Origin: Pseudogemmobacter lacusdianii
GTDB taxonomy: Bacteria; Pseudomonadota; Alphaproteobacteria; Rhodobacterales; Rhodobacteraceae
Direction of reading: 5' to 3'
Assembly (NCBI RefSeq): GCF_030848395.1
Contig: NZ_JAVDBT010000008.1
Location: forward strand, 62,001 to 126,000
DNA: 64,000 nucleotides
The notes under the pieces are model-generated. The model saw only the letters and a program-made list of their open reading frames with translations. It made no database searches and was not told the DNA's origin. How positions within the stretch are numbered: position 1 is the first letter of the stretch; each line of letters begins with the position of its first letter. A program made the position numbers and the translations under genes. Below are positions 57,237 through 64,000 of the stretch, in pieces.

Positions 57237-57390
57237 GCGCCGACATGCTGTGACGTGTCGATACTGCTCGACTGTTTTTGAGTTCAAAGAGTTCGAGGCC
57301 AAATATCATAGCGACCAGCGTGACGGTGATTTTTTCGAGATTAACTGCCCGGTCTGTCTCAAGCCTGTGACAAAGAGCGCAAGAACATGA
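57199..57390 (+). CDS. small zinc-ribbon protein
   Basis: 63 residues, starting inside the previous gene (38-bp overlap). CRYCSTVFEF and NCPVCLKPV supply four cysteines for a zinc ribbon. Its stop overlaps the next ATG (ATGA). Confidence 0.6.
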   Translation: MVVILKRGNPPSERRHAVTCRYCSTVFEFKEFEAKYHSDQRDGDFFEINCPVCLKPVTKSART

Positions 57391-57482
57391 ACGACAACCC
57401 CTTTCTGGGTCTGCTGTTCGCCATCGCCGTATTCTTTTGGCTAACGCTGAAAGACGATGATGACGACATGACGCCAGTATGA
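57387..57482 (+). CDS. tiny single-helix membrane protein
   Basis: 31 residues (MNDNPFLGLLFAIAVFFWLT, then KDDDDDMTPV). One hydrophobic helix plus an acidic tail. It is the last gene of the plus arm; the terminator follows immediately. Confidence 0.5.
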   Translation: MNDNPFLGLLFAIAVFFWLTLKDDDDDMTPV

Positions 57483-57538
57483 AAAAATAAGCCCCACCTT
57501 GGAACCTCTTATGAGGAACCTTGGTGGGGCTTATTTTT
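57482..57538. terminator. bidirectional terminator between convergent phage arms
   Basis: AAAAATAAGCCCCACC and GGTGGGGCTTATTTTT form a 16-bp stem, symmetric with A and T runs on both sides, so it stops transcription from both directions. Inner CCTC/GAGG adds to it. Confidence 0.85.
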
Positions 57539-57540
57539 CC

Positions 57541-57840
57541 TTACCCGCCGATGCCTAGGATCACTAGGTCGAACATGGCTTGAATAACGCTGACAGGGAC
57601 TTCGGTGGGGCCTAGGCCAAACCAATAGAGGCCGATCAGGAGACCAAACCATAGCATCATCAGTGGACGCCAGTTACGCTGTAGCCAGCTTCCGTCCTTA
57701 TGGTCAGTTGCGACAACTTTGGCGGCTGTCTCAATCATTTCCTTACTCGAACGGATAGCACGGGCCTTCTCGCCAACGGCGCCGACAACGGTGCGAACTA
57801 CGCGGGGAAGGATCACTTTAGCAATCTTCCCGACAGCCAT
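57541..57840 (-). CDS. 3TM-type holin (GTA_holin_3TM-like)
   Basis: 99 residues from ATG 57840 (GGAGA upstream). A basic N-terminus precedes DHKDGSWLQRNWRPLMML, then hydrophobic helices (LWFGLLIGLYWFGLG and a C-terminal VIQAMFDLVILGIGG). The RNWRP-type motif is typical of the Rhodobacterales gene transfer agent holin family. It would open the membrane for the endolysin, whose gene stops 1 bp upstream. Confidence 0.75.
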   Translation of the reverse strand: MAVGKIAKVILPRVVRTVVGAVGEKARAIRSSKEMIETAAKVVATDHKDGSWLQRNWRPLMMLWFGLLIGLYWFGLGPTEVPVSVIQAMFDLVILGIGG

Positions 57841-57841
57841 T

Positions 57842-58438
57842 TTACATTCTCCAAATACGAGCCAACAAGGAGGGTTCCTCATTGTCATTTGCAGGTTCTG
57901 TCTTGGACTGATCCAACCCAGCCATAGCTAAGGCAGTAACAGTCGTATCAACCCCTCGGCGGAACCAGCCAAGACCATAGGTCTCGAAGGTGCTGATGTT
58001 GGCCCAGAACATGAGCCTTTGAACTGAGAACTCCTTGACCAGCTTGGTGAGGTCCTTCTTGGCGACAGCGGCCAAGGTTTTAGGACCGAGGATTCCATCC
58101 TGCCCAGCGCCTGCCGCTGCTTGAAGGAGCTTCACGGCTCGACTTACACCGTGGTTCACCGCAGCATCGAAGACGATGTAATCAAGTCCAATAGCCAGTT
58201 GATCACAACCAGCCTTGCCCCAAAAGTCCTTCGCATAGATGGCCTTGGCCTGATCCAGCGTGATATTCTTGATGTCGAGGTGTGGGTAGGACATGGCAGA
58301 GATGCCGAACTTGGTTCCCTTGAGTTCACCTACGCCGATCTTCCCGGTGGTCCAGTTTCCCCGATCCCGCCGATCATTGGTAAAACCCCCCTCATGTCCA
58401 ACGACAAGTTCAAAGGACTTCTCGAAGTTGCTTCTCAT
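57842..58438 (-). CDS. endolysin, GH108-type muramidase with peptidoglycan-binding domain
   Basis: 198 residues. VVGHEGGFTNDRRDRGNWTT has the catalytic Glu of glycosyl hydrolase 108 (N-acetylmuramidase). KFGISAMSYP and AGAGQDGILGPKTLAAVAKK belong to the PG_binding_3-like C-terminal module. No signal peptide, so it needs a holin. The inverted-repeat motif at 57903-57916 lies inside its 3' end. ATGA overlap with the small holin gene. Confidence 0.88.
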   Translation of the reverse strand: MRSNFEKSFELVVGHEGGFTNDRRDRGNWTTGKIGVGELKGTKFGISAMSYPHLDIKNITLDQAKAIYAKDFWGKAGCDQLAIGLDYIVFDAAVNHGVSRAVKLLQAAAGAGQDGILGPKTLAAVAKKDLTKLVKEFSVQRLMFWANISTFETYGLGWFRRGVDTTVTALAMAGLDQSKTEPANDNEEPSLLARIWRM

Positions 58439-58632
58439 AGGATTTTACCCTCCTTTCCGAAAATACGGACCCGGCCCCATTCGTAAATGCGGATCAGCGT
58501 CCAGATGATGGCCAGCAGAGCGGCAGTCTCGGGTAGCCATGCTAGGTAGCTACCCAGAGCGGCAGACCCAGCAGCCACGTCCCCAACGTCTTTCATATCA
58601 ATAGCCTCTATGCTGAAGTCTGGTTTGCTCAT
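58435..58632 (-). CDS. class II (T7 gp17.5-like) holin candidate
   Basis: 65 residues from ATG 58632 (an in-frame GTG is six codons upstream). DVGDVAAGSAALGSYLAWLP and ETAALLAIIWTLIRIYEWGR make one strong membrane helix plus a weaker one, with a basic tail, as in T7 class II holins. Position just before the endolysin supports this. A second holin-like protein follows the endolysin; one may be the antiholin. Confidence 0.6.
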   Translation of the reverse strand: MSKPDFSIEAIDMKDVGDVAAGSAALGSYLAWLPETAALLAIIWTLIRIYEWGRVRIFGKEGKIL

Positions 58633-58636
58633 GTTT

Positions 58637-59410
58637 TCACATACCCTCACTGATTGAGGTTATTGGGTGGTAAGGGGTGAACGTCCCGCTGTTGGCAATA
58701 TCGCGGAAGGCAGCTTGTGCCCAATCCCGTATATGCCTCAGTTCTTCCAGAGTGGTTGAATTGGTTAGCAGAACTTTACAGGTCCGTCTGACCTCTTTTA
58801 TTTTTGCCCCCACCGCCCGCCACAAATCTGTCTGGAAATTAACATCATCCAAGACAGCCTCAATCGTAGCTTCAGGGTCTGCCGCTCTTAATGCGTTCAA
58901 TTCAGCCCGAAGCATTGGGTAGTTGTCTAAATCCGGGTTAGGGTCCTTAACCCAGCTATCTGCTTCGAGTCGAGTTTCGCTGTATTCCAGAGCTTGACCA
59001 CCTCCCGTGGAGGTGAGGAAAACAGAGCGACACTGTTCAGCCGCTTCATCAGCGAGGTTTATAAGCTCCGCTTGGACTGCAATATAGGATCGAGTCTCTA
59101 CGACATAACCACGAACCACTTTGTCCTCATAGATCACCCAATCGGACTGATCTTGGAGGGAACATCTCTCGAAGTGGGGATCAATCTCAGGAGGCGGTTG
59201 AACTATGACAGGAACCCAACCGTCCCGTCCCTCAGCCAACCTAGGTATCCCCATGTCATCTAAGACCACCTGCCCAGCAGAGTCTGTCATGAACCCACCT
59301 GCCCGCAAAACATCGTCGGACACAGGCGCATCTTCGTAAATCCAAGTCGGCCTCTCTCCCACCGATAGGATTTTAGACCTATCGGCAGTTACCAGCGCAT
59401 AAGTAGTCAT
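58637..59410 (-). CDS. tail-fibre-associated phage protein of unknown function
   Basis: 257 residues from ATG 59410, coupled to the upstream tail fibre gene (ATGA). The N-terminal part (TTYALVTADRSKILSVGERP) is followed by helices (AVQAELINLADEAAEQCRSV, TTLEELRHIRDWAQAAFRDI). Location between fibre and holin genes suggests a tail-fibre tip or assembly protein. No family assigned. Confidence 0.65.
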   Translation of the reverse strand: MTTYALVTADRSKILSVGERPTWIYEDAPVSDDVLRAGGFMTDSAGQVVLDDMGIPRLAEGRDGWVPVIVQPPPEIDPHFERCSLQDQSDWVIYEDKVVRGYVVETRSYIAVQAELINLADEAAEQCRSVFLTSTGGGQALEYSETRLEADSWVKDPNPDLDNYPMLRAELNALRAADPEATIEAVLDDVNFQTDLWRAVGAKIKEVRRTCKVLLTNSTTLEELRHIRDWAQAAFRDIANSGTFTPYHPITSISEGM

Positions 59411-60045
59411 AGTTTCCAAACTCCCGCCTCTTTCAGATATTTCTTAGCGGGTTTCCAAATACCGCCGTCTTTAACCCATCCCGTGCCTACTTTCCAAACA
59501 CCGGAGTCCTTAACAAAGACCCCATCATTCGGCTCATAGTGGATATTGAGTTTAACCCATGACAGAGAAACCGCAGTCTTGTTATCTCCAATGGGGGCTG
59601 TGAAGGCGCAGACAACTCCGAACGTGGGGCTATTAACCATTACGTCTGTCAAGTTAGACACGCCCCAGAGGTCCGCTGCGCCGCCTACTGTCAATTCGTA
59701 GAGAACGGGATTATTAACGATAGATACTGGAATTGTCGGACTACTTTGATTACTACCTATAAGAACACCACCATGCGTCAGTTGGAGAACATGTGCGGCG
59801 CCATCTGCCCCGGCGACCCCTACCCGCATCTTCATCTCAACACCGACAATACGGGAGCCACTGGGAATGGGTGGAAAGCCTGTAATCCACAGTTGTTGAG
59901 TTATCGTGGCGGAGTTCTTAGGCGCTGCGGATGTGGCTGTCGATGTTGAGTCAACAATTACGTTACCGGGGTTTGCCCAAACTAGAGAGGACCCACCTGT
60001 GGCTGTAACTACAGCGGTTCCTATTTTGAAGTCAGTCTGAGGCAT
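59407..60045 (-). CDS. tail fibre-like protein with C-terminal repeats
   Basis: 212 residues. The C-terminus has three short repeats: VKDSGVWKVG, VKDGGIWKPA and LKEAGVWKL, typical of phage tail fibre tips. The remainder is beta-rich, with SWVKLNIHYEPND just before the repeats. It overlaps the next gene by 14 bp. Host recognition is likely. Confidence 0.72.
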   Translation of the reverse strand: MPQTDFKIGTAVVTATGGSSLVWANPGNVIVDSTSTATSAAPKNSATITQQLWITGFPPIPSGSRIVGVEMKMRVGVAGADGAAHVLQLTHGGVLIGSNQSSPTIPVSIVNNPVLYELTVGGAADLWGVSNLTDVMVNSPTFGVVCAFTAPIGDNKTAVSLSWVKLNIHYEPNDGVFVKDSGVWKVGTGWVKDGGIWKPAKKYLKEAGVWKL

Positions 60046-60283
60046 AGGCCCTCTCTAGTGCCGAATTGATCAGCTTTTTGACTTCATCATCGCAGAGGTG
60101 CCAAACCTTCATTTTAATATTCTCCGCCGCGTCAACGATCACCCCTTGGACTGGTCGTGTGAATAACTCTGCCAGTGTCTTATCCCCCCACCGTCTCGTC
60201 CTAATCGTGGTCCGACACATATCGTTGAGCTTGATTAGGGGGTGTTGCATCACCTCTTCAGGATGCGTCTGTAAAGTGAACAT
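60032..60283 (-). CDS. small phage protein between fibre genes
   Basis: 83 residues from ATG 60283, with AAGGTGG eight bases upstream. MFTLQTHPEEVMQHPLIKL and CDDEVKKLINSALERAYASD. Helical and soluble. It may be a fibre chaperone or connector; no family is known. Confidence 0.55.
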   Translation of the reverse strand: MFTLQTHPEEVMQHPLIKLNDMCRTTIRTRRWGDKTLAELFTRPVQGVIVDAAENIKMKVWHLCDDEVKKLINSALERAYASD

Positions 60284-60285
60284 AG

Positions 60286-60900
60286 TCACACCACCTTGAA
60301 GTAAATGTCCCCATTAGCGCCTCCTGTCGGGTCGGCGGCGCCAAAGGAGAAGGCCCGGTTAGCCATGGTTCCCACAGCATCCAACTTCGTCTTGTCCTCT
60401 TTGGACATGAGGCCGTCAGCGGTTTGTGAAGCATTACTAAGGACAGGGGTAGGTCCTGTTGGGCCAATATCCCCTTTATCACCCTTATCACCCTTATCGC
60501 CTTTATCGCCTTTGACGCCTTGGATACCTTGGATACCCTGAGGACCTGCCTCGCCTTGAATACCTTGGATACCCGGAGGACCCTGAGGACCTTCATCCCC
60601 CTTGTCCCCTTTATCGCCCTTATCGCCTTTGACGCCTTGGAGACCTTGGATACCTTGGATACCCTGAGGACCTTCATCCCCCTTGTCCCCTTTATCGCCT
60701 TTATCGCCTTTGACGCCTTGAGGTCCTGCTGGGCCTTCTGGTCCTATGAGTGAGGCTAAATAGTCATCTAGGGTGCCTGTGTTACCGACTGAGAGCCAGA
60801 GGTCGTATGCGTTATCAATCGTGAGTAAGAACCTCTCGAAGAGTTCCTGATCACGTTTTTGACCACCCCGCAGTGCGTAGAAGGAAGTGCTTTCTTTCAT
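60286..60900 (-). CDS. collagen-like tail fibre protein
   Basis: 204 residues. The N-terminal ~50 residues (KRDQELFERFLLTIDNAYDL) probably attach to the tail. Gly-X-Y triplets run from ~52 to 150, including GDKGDKGDKGDEGPQGIQG repeated units (the 72-bp DNA repeat is near-perfect). The tail ends with ADGLMSKEDKTKLDAVG and FGAADPTGGANGDIYFKV, the standard phage fibre C-terminal module. It probably binds the host surface. Confidence 0.85.
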   Translation of the reverse strand: MKESTSFYALRGGQKRDQELFERFLLTIDNAYDLWLSVGNTGTLDDYLASLIGPEGPAGPQGVKGDKGDKGDKGDEGPQGIQGIQGLQGVKGDKGDKGDKGDEGPQGPPGIQGIQGEAGPQGIQGIQGVKGDKGDKGDKGDKGDIGPTGPTPVLSNASQTADGLMSKEDKTKLDAVGTMANRAFSFGAADPTGGANGDIYFKVV

Positions 60901-61481
60901 GCGATACCCCCACCGTAGGGAGTGACAACAAGTCCACCCGCGAGTTCATCAAGAGCAGACATTTCATCAATCTCAGCCTTCAGCGCCGCCGCGACTTGCT
61001 CGAACTCAGCCTTTCGTGCATCAGTGTAATAAGTGGCGGCGAAGATCAGACCGGAGAAGATAACAAGATCAGACAACACCAATCCGTAGTTGGTCGTCCC
61101 ACCGGGGTCCGGCGTCTTGTCAAACTCTGCGTAATACTCGATTTCGATGACGGACTGGGGCTGGAAGGTTCCGTAGAGCTTGAAACCATCAATACCCAGC
61201 TTGAACCCAGACATCGCGTCAGTCTGCCCGCTGGTTAGTCTCTTCAGAGGACGCCCATCAAGCCTAACCTCAATCAGACCTAGGTAGTCCCGAGGGACAT
61301 CTACAATCCCGTCAAAGGCTTCTGGGATGATGAAGCTTTCAATTGCCTTCTGTAGCGGGGTGCGGAGAAGTCGCTCGACCCGCCGAAGTCCCATACTGAT
61401 GAACTGATCGGCAAGTTCGTCGGAGCAATCGTCTCGGTTCAGGAACCCATGAAACAGGGTCCGAAGCTCAGTGTAATCCAT
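60897..61481 (-). CDS. head-tail adaptor / tail tubular-type protein
   Basis: 194 residues. MDYTELRTLFHGFLNRDDCS with SMGLRRVERLLRTPLQKAIE is the layout of SU10-type adaptor proteins (gp4/gp11-like) that join portal and tail. The core IEVRLDGRPLKRLTSGQ and VIEIEYYAEFDKTPD are beta-rich. ATGA overlap with the fibre gene. Confidence 0.65.
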   Translation of the reverse strand: MDYTELRTLFHGFLNRDDCSDELADQFISMGLRRVERLLRTPLQKAIESFIIPEAFDGIVDVPRDYLGLIEVRLDGRPLKRLTSGQTDAMSGFKLGIDGFKLYGTFQPQSVIEIEYYAEFDKTPDPGGTTNYGLVLSDLVIFSGLIFAATYYTDARKAEFEQVAAALKAEIDEMSALDELAGGLVVTPYGGGIA

Positions 61482-61511
61482 AGCGGCTCCTTTGGGGTTT
61501 ATCCAAGAAGC

Positions 61512-61835
61512 TCAGTGGTCGAAGGTCTTGTCGCCTGAAATGATGAAGGCGTCATAATGTTCGAGGCGGAGCTTTTGGAGGATTTCATTAGCTGGCGCCG
61601 ACCAGAAGTCGAAGCCTTCGCGTATCCATTTGTTGACCAGCCCCTCAGGGATGGTTGCGACTGGGGTTAGACCGTTGAGGCGGAACGAGAAGTTCTCTTT
61701 AGCCTCTTGCAAGTCGTCCCAAAAATCTTTGCCGAGTTCTTGCTCGGACGTGATGACATCCTGTTCGTCGCCCTGCCCCAGTATGAGGTCTTCAGTAGCT
61801 CCAATCAGGTTCGGGTATGCTGTGCGGTGTGTCAT
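61512..61835 (-). CDS. small virion-associated protein
   Basis: 107 residues from ATG 61835 behind TTGGAGAGGCA. MTHRTAYPNLIGATEDLILG and LVNKWIREGFDFWSAPANEI. It lies between capsid and adaptor genes, a common place for head completion proteins. No family recognised. Confidence 0.6.
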   Translation of the reverse strand: MTHRTAYPNLIGATEDLILGQGDEQDVITSEQELGKDFWDDLQEAKENFSFRLNGLTPVATIPEGLVNKWIREGFDFWSAPANEILQKLRLEHYDAFIISGDKTFDH

Positions 61836-61844
61836 TGCCTCTCC

Positions 61845-61894
61845 AAAAAAGAGAGGACCACCTAAGCCGGGAGAGAGACGGCTCAAGTGGTCCT
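61845..61894 (-). terminator. strong terminator after major capsid gene
   Basis: AGGACCACTTGAGCCG and CGGCTTAGGTGGTCCT (minus-strand order) form a ~16-bp stem, followed on the minus strand by CTCTTTTTT. As in T7 (Tphi after gene 10), a terminator after the capsid gene would lower expression of downstream tail genes. Confidence 0.85.
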
Positions 61895-61900
61895 CAGGTG

Positions 61901-61919
61901 CCTTGGATTTAGTCCAAGG
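61901..61919 (-). repeat. inverted repeat CCTTGGATTTAGTCCAAGG, repeat family copy
   Basis: Perfect 7-bp arms. On the minus strand it reads CTTGGACTAAATCCAAG, closely like the copy at 52690. It lies between the capsid stop and the terminator, so it could be a promoter, a processing site or a regulator site. Confidence 0.6.
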
Positions 61920-61949
61920 TAGACTTGGGTGGGGCCTTAGCCCCTACCC

Positions 61950-62870
61950 TTAGGTCAGGTTGGTGATCAGGGCGGTGGCCTGTTTGTTGTTGTGCTTCAG
62001 GCCGAACTCACCAAGCATCATCCAACGCTCAGCGTCACCGACTTTCGCCAGCTTCTCGCGGAACCAGTTACGACCCTTCAGGACAGCCAGCTTCCAGTTG
62101 GCCGGATCGTAGAGCAGCGCATCGGAAGCACGGAGGCGGCGGTTCTTGACCACTCGCACAGTGCCGAACGGCGACTCATAGACGTTGACCACGTTGGTCA
62201 GCTTGGTGTCACCGTTGTCGGTGGTGTGGGTCCGACCCGAGGATTGCAGCCAGCCTGCGATCAGCTTCGAGTCCGAAGGCTTGATCATCAGCGTGGTGGC
62301 ATCCGAACCAGCGTTGTAGAGCTTCTCGTGAGCCGAGATGACCGCAGTCTCAGTCAACGGGCCAGCTTGGTTGCCAGCAGTCGAGCCGTCCGAGTCGATG
62401 GTTACGGTCACAGCCGAGTCGATCTGAGCTTGAACACCAGCGAACTCGCCAGCAACAGCACCAGCAGCGGCGACATAGGTCTGACCAGTGCCGACCAGAG
62501 AGTGTTCAAGGTCCATCTTCAGGAGCTTGCCAGTCTTCATGGTCTCACGGGCGGTCACTTTATCACGGCCATAGAGCTTCACGGCGTCAGCGGTCCCCGA
62601 GACTTTGAAGGTCTCTTCGAGGATTTGAGTGCCGTTCTGACGCATGGTCGGCTGGTCGCGGTTGCTGTCAGCGGCGTCAGCGCCTTCGAGCTTGGCGTTC
62701 TTAGCGACAGCCCGCAGTTGGTCTTCCATCCACTGGTAGAGCGTGTTCTCGACGGTCTCAGTCTTGATCGAAGACAGGAACGGAGTGTCGCTCGGGGTGA
62801 TCATGGAGATGTAGTCCGAGACCTCTTCTTTTTTGCCAACGAGGTCGAACGTCTTCAGGTGAGTGGGCAT
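61950..62870 (-). CDS. major capsid protein, DUF5309/SU10-type HK97 fold
   Basis: 306 residues. KKEEVSDYISMITPSDTPFL and the later KTETVENTLYQWMEDQLRAV open the DUF5309 (SU10 MCP) family. FGTVRVVKNRRLRASDALLY and PANWKLAVLKGRNWFREKLA are the C-terminal family blocks. This capsid type differs from T7 gp10, although the replication genes are T7-like. It is flanked by the scaffold gene (9 bp) and the terminator. Confidence 0.85.
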   Translation of the reverse strand: MPTHLKTFDLVGKKEEVSDYISMITPSDTPFLSSIKTETVENTLYQWMEDQLRAVAKNAKLEGADAADSNRDQPTMRQNGTQILEETFKVSGTADAVKLYGRDKVTARETMKTGKLLKMDLEHSLVGTGQTYVAAAGAVAGEFAGVQAQIDSAVTVTIDSDGSTAGNQAGPLTETAVISAHEKLYNAGSDATTLMIKPSDSKLIAGWLQSSGRTHTTDNGDTKLTNVVNVYESPFGTVRVVKNRRLRASDALLYDPANWKLAVLKGRNWFREKLAKVGDAERWMMLGEFGLKHNNKQATALITNLT

Positions 62871-62879
62871 TGTATATCC

Positions 62880-63842
62880 TTACTTCTTGGTGGCGGCGAA
62901 GAACGCTTCAGCCACGTCATCAACAGAGCCAGAGGCGGCGGCAGCTTTGCGGAGCTTCTGAACAGCGGAAGCTTCCCGATCTACGGTCTCCGATTTCTTC
63001 AGAACCTTGGTCGGGGCTTTCGCCACCTTCTCCTTGACTTCCGTCTTCTTCTCTTGGGCGAGGTCGTAGAGTCGGGCCTTGTTCATCATCACGATGGCAC
63101 CGGGGTCCACGATGGTATTCACAGTGTCCCGGTCCATGCCTTGGGCCACTGCGTAAGTCCTGATCTGGTCGTAGAGCGCGTCATTCCAATCAGGGATGGC
63201 CTTGGCGATGACTTTCATCGACTCCTTGGCCTGTTCACGGAGAAGACGTTGATGTGCGTCACGGCTCCGTTGGACGAACTCCTTACCCTCAATTTCAAGG
63301 GCCTTGAGTTCACTTTCGGCACTCTCCTTGGCGGCGCGGAGGGCATCGAACTCTTCTGGGTCAAGCTCACGGGAGGCGCGGAACAGGTCCACGTCCTTGT
63401 ATTTCTCAACCTTCTCCTTGGCCGCTTTGAAGCGATCATCAAGGACTTTAGCGAGATAGAGACCTTGCGTCTCCATAACCCGGCGTTGGGCGGCGAGAGC
63501 AGCGGCAGTGGTCTCAAGCTGGGTCTTCTGCGCTGCGAGGGCCTTCAGGTCTTTGACGGCGAACTTCTGTTCCTTGCCATCGACCGTGACAACGACCTCA
63601 GCGTCATCTTCAGCGACCTTTGGTGCAGGGTCTTCATCACCCTCACCTTCTTCAGCAGCTTCAGAGCCATCACCTTCATCCTCACCACCATCATCTTCGG
63701 CGGTTTCAGCCTCGGTGGAGACCTCTTCCTCTTCATCCTCAACTTCAACCCCAGCTAGGGCTTCCTCGTCAGGGGTCGATTTCATAAACGCTTCTACAGC
63801 GTCATCTAGGCTTGTTTCAGAGCCTGTCAGTTCAGGGTCCAT
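62880..63842 (-). CDS. capsid scaffolding protein
   Basis: 320 residues from ATG 63842. The N-terminal ~85 residues are extremely Glu/Asp-rich, then KDLKALAAQKTQLETTAAAL starts a long helical core with Gln/Glu/Arg, ending in helices (VDREASAVQKLRKAAAASG). Position directly before the capsid gene and such composition are typical of phage scaffolds. It shapes the procapsid and is then lost. Confidence 0.8.
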   Translation of the reverse strand: MDPELTGSETSLDDAVEAFMKSTPDEEALAGVEVEDEEEEVSTEAETAEDDGGEDEGDGSEAAEEGEGDEDPAPKVAEDDAEVVVTVDGKEQKFAVKDLKALAAQKTQLETTAAALAAQRRVMETQGLYLAKVLDDRFKAAKEKVEKYKDVDLFRASRELDPEEFDALRAAKESAESELKALEIEGKEFVQRSRDAHQRLLREQAKESMKVIAKAIPDWNDALYDQIRTYAVAQGMDRDTVNTIVDPGAIVMMNKARLYDLAQEKKTEVKEKVAKAPTKVLKKSETVDREASAVQKLRKAAAASGSVDDVAEAFFAATKK

Positions 63843-63850
63843 GTTTTCTC

Positions 63851-64000
63851 TCACACGATAATAGGTTCATCTTCGTCGCTGTAGACCAGAGACTTCATGG
63901 CCTCATGGTCAGCGTGGGCGACAAAGGAGCGGAGGGTAGCAAGCAGGTTGTCCAGACACCGGGCCTCTAGGTAGAGAAGCTGACGCTTGTCGGTCTCATG
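63851..64000 (-). CDS. partial phage gene upstream of scaffold (C-terminus only)
   Basis: Open frame from the window end to TGA at 63851. 49 residues seen (ETDKRQLLYLEARCLDNLLA and AMKSLVYSDEDEPIIV at the end). It is acidic at the C-terminus. It lies where a portal or small head protein is expected, but identity cannot be told from this piece. Confidence 0.55.
   Translation of the reverse strand, partial: HETDKRQLLYLEARCLDNLLATLRSFVAHADHEAMKSLVYSDEDEPIIV

Larger units (their letters stand above)
41034..64000. mobile_element. integrated temperate podovirus-like prophage (left part)
   Basis: From the tRNA-Thr remnant to the window edge all recognised genes are phage-type, and base composition is visibly less GC-rich than the host DNA. 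The plus arm holds RNA polymerase, SSB, RusA, primase-helicase, DNA polymerase, exonuclease, ThyX and class II RNR. The minus arm holds holins, endolysin, tail, capsid and scaffold genes. No integrase, terminase or portal gene is present up to 64000, so the element extends beyond. Many genes overlap by 1-4 bp, as usual for lytic-type phage operons. Confidence 0.92.

Noticed and set aside
57541-57840. Gene transfer agent cluster, from the GTA-type holin
   Set aside because: The neighbouring genes are a replicating phage's (DNA polymerase, primase, RNA polymerase), and GTA head/tail genes are absent.
60480-60720. CRISPR-like tandem repeat
   Set aside because: The near-identical units are in-frame Gly-X-Y codons of a collagen-like fibre gene, with no spacers of uniform length.
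61992-63758. 588-codon plus-strand open frame over capsid and scaffold genes
   Set aside because: Antisense shadow; the minus strand shows DUF5309 capsid and scaffold features with ribosome-binding sites.

Overview
The window looks like a chromosome piece from an alphaproteobacterium of the Rhodobacteraceae/Paracoccaceae group (Rhodobacter-Paracoccus-like), ending inside an integrated phage. The evidence for the group is GC-rich DNA, a complete nuoA-K run interleaved with small accessory ORFs as in Rhodobacter and Paracoccus, paired hemP genes, a phoU-phoB pair and a GTA-type 3TM holin in the phage. Everything here is read by eye from sequence; no database search was run.

Region 1 (1-15725, minus strand) is the respiratory complex I operon, nuoA-B-C-D-E-F-G-H-I-J-K-L, with nuoL cut by the window edge. 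At least ten accessory ORFs sit between the nuo genes: a zinc-ribbon peptide, several secreted or lipoprotein-like proteins, a carboxymuconolactone-decarboxylase-like protein and a membrane-anchored collagen-like protein. Many stop/start codons overlap, so it reads as one transcription unit.

Region 2 (15977-33000) is housekeeping and stress/nutrient DNA: a nuclease-like protein, a DegT-type aminotransferase and an MFS exporter; gph, glmU and glmS (hexosamine/cell wall precursor supply) with an AlkD-like protein; moaA; two separate hemP loci, the second followed by bfd and bfr (iron handling); an M19 dipeptidase; phoU-phoB behind a Pho-box-like site; and a ribokinase-type sugar kinase.

Region 3 (33033-38352, plus) is a tight five-gene operon: class III aminotransferase, BKACE-type beta-keto acid cleavage enzyme, GNAT acetyltransferase, HDAC-like amidohydrolase and N,N-dimethylformamidase-like protein, behind an inverted-repeat operator candidate. 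It looks like an uncharacterised catabolic route for an amine or amide. An AGE-family epimerase and an RBBP9-like hydrolase follow on the minus strand.

Region 4 (41034-64000) is a temperate podovirus-like prophage integrated into a tRNA-Thr(UGU) gene; only the 3' half of that tRNA remains at the left junction. The plus arm (41242-57482) carries transcription, replication and nucleotide genes. The minus arm (57541-64000) carries lysis, tail, capsid and scaffold genes. The arms converge on a bidirectional terminator at 57482-57538. Its most striking feature is a T7-type single-subunit RNA polymerase encoded as two separate genes with a small ORF between them. Two tandem T7-promoter-like sites lie directly downstream. 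The phage also has a primase-helicase with a T7 gp4B-like internal start and a recurrent inverted-repeat motif (TTGGAYYRATCCAA), often joined to the Shine-Dalgarno sequence. Integrase, portal and terminase are not in the window and would lie to the right.
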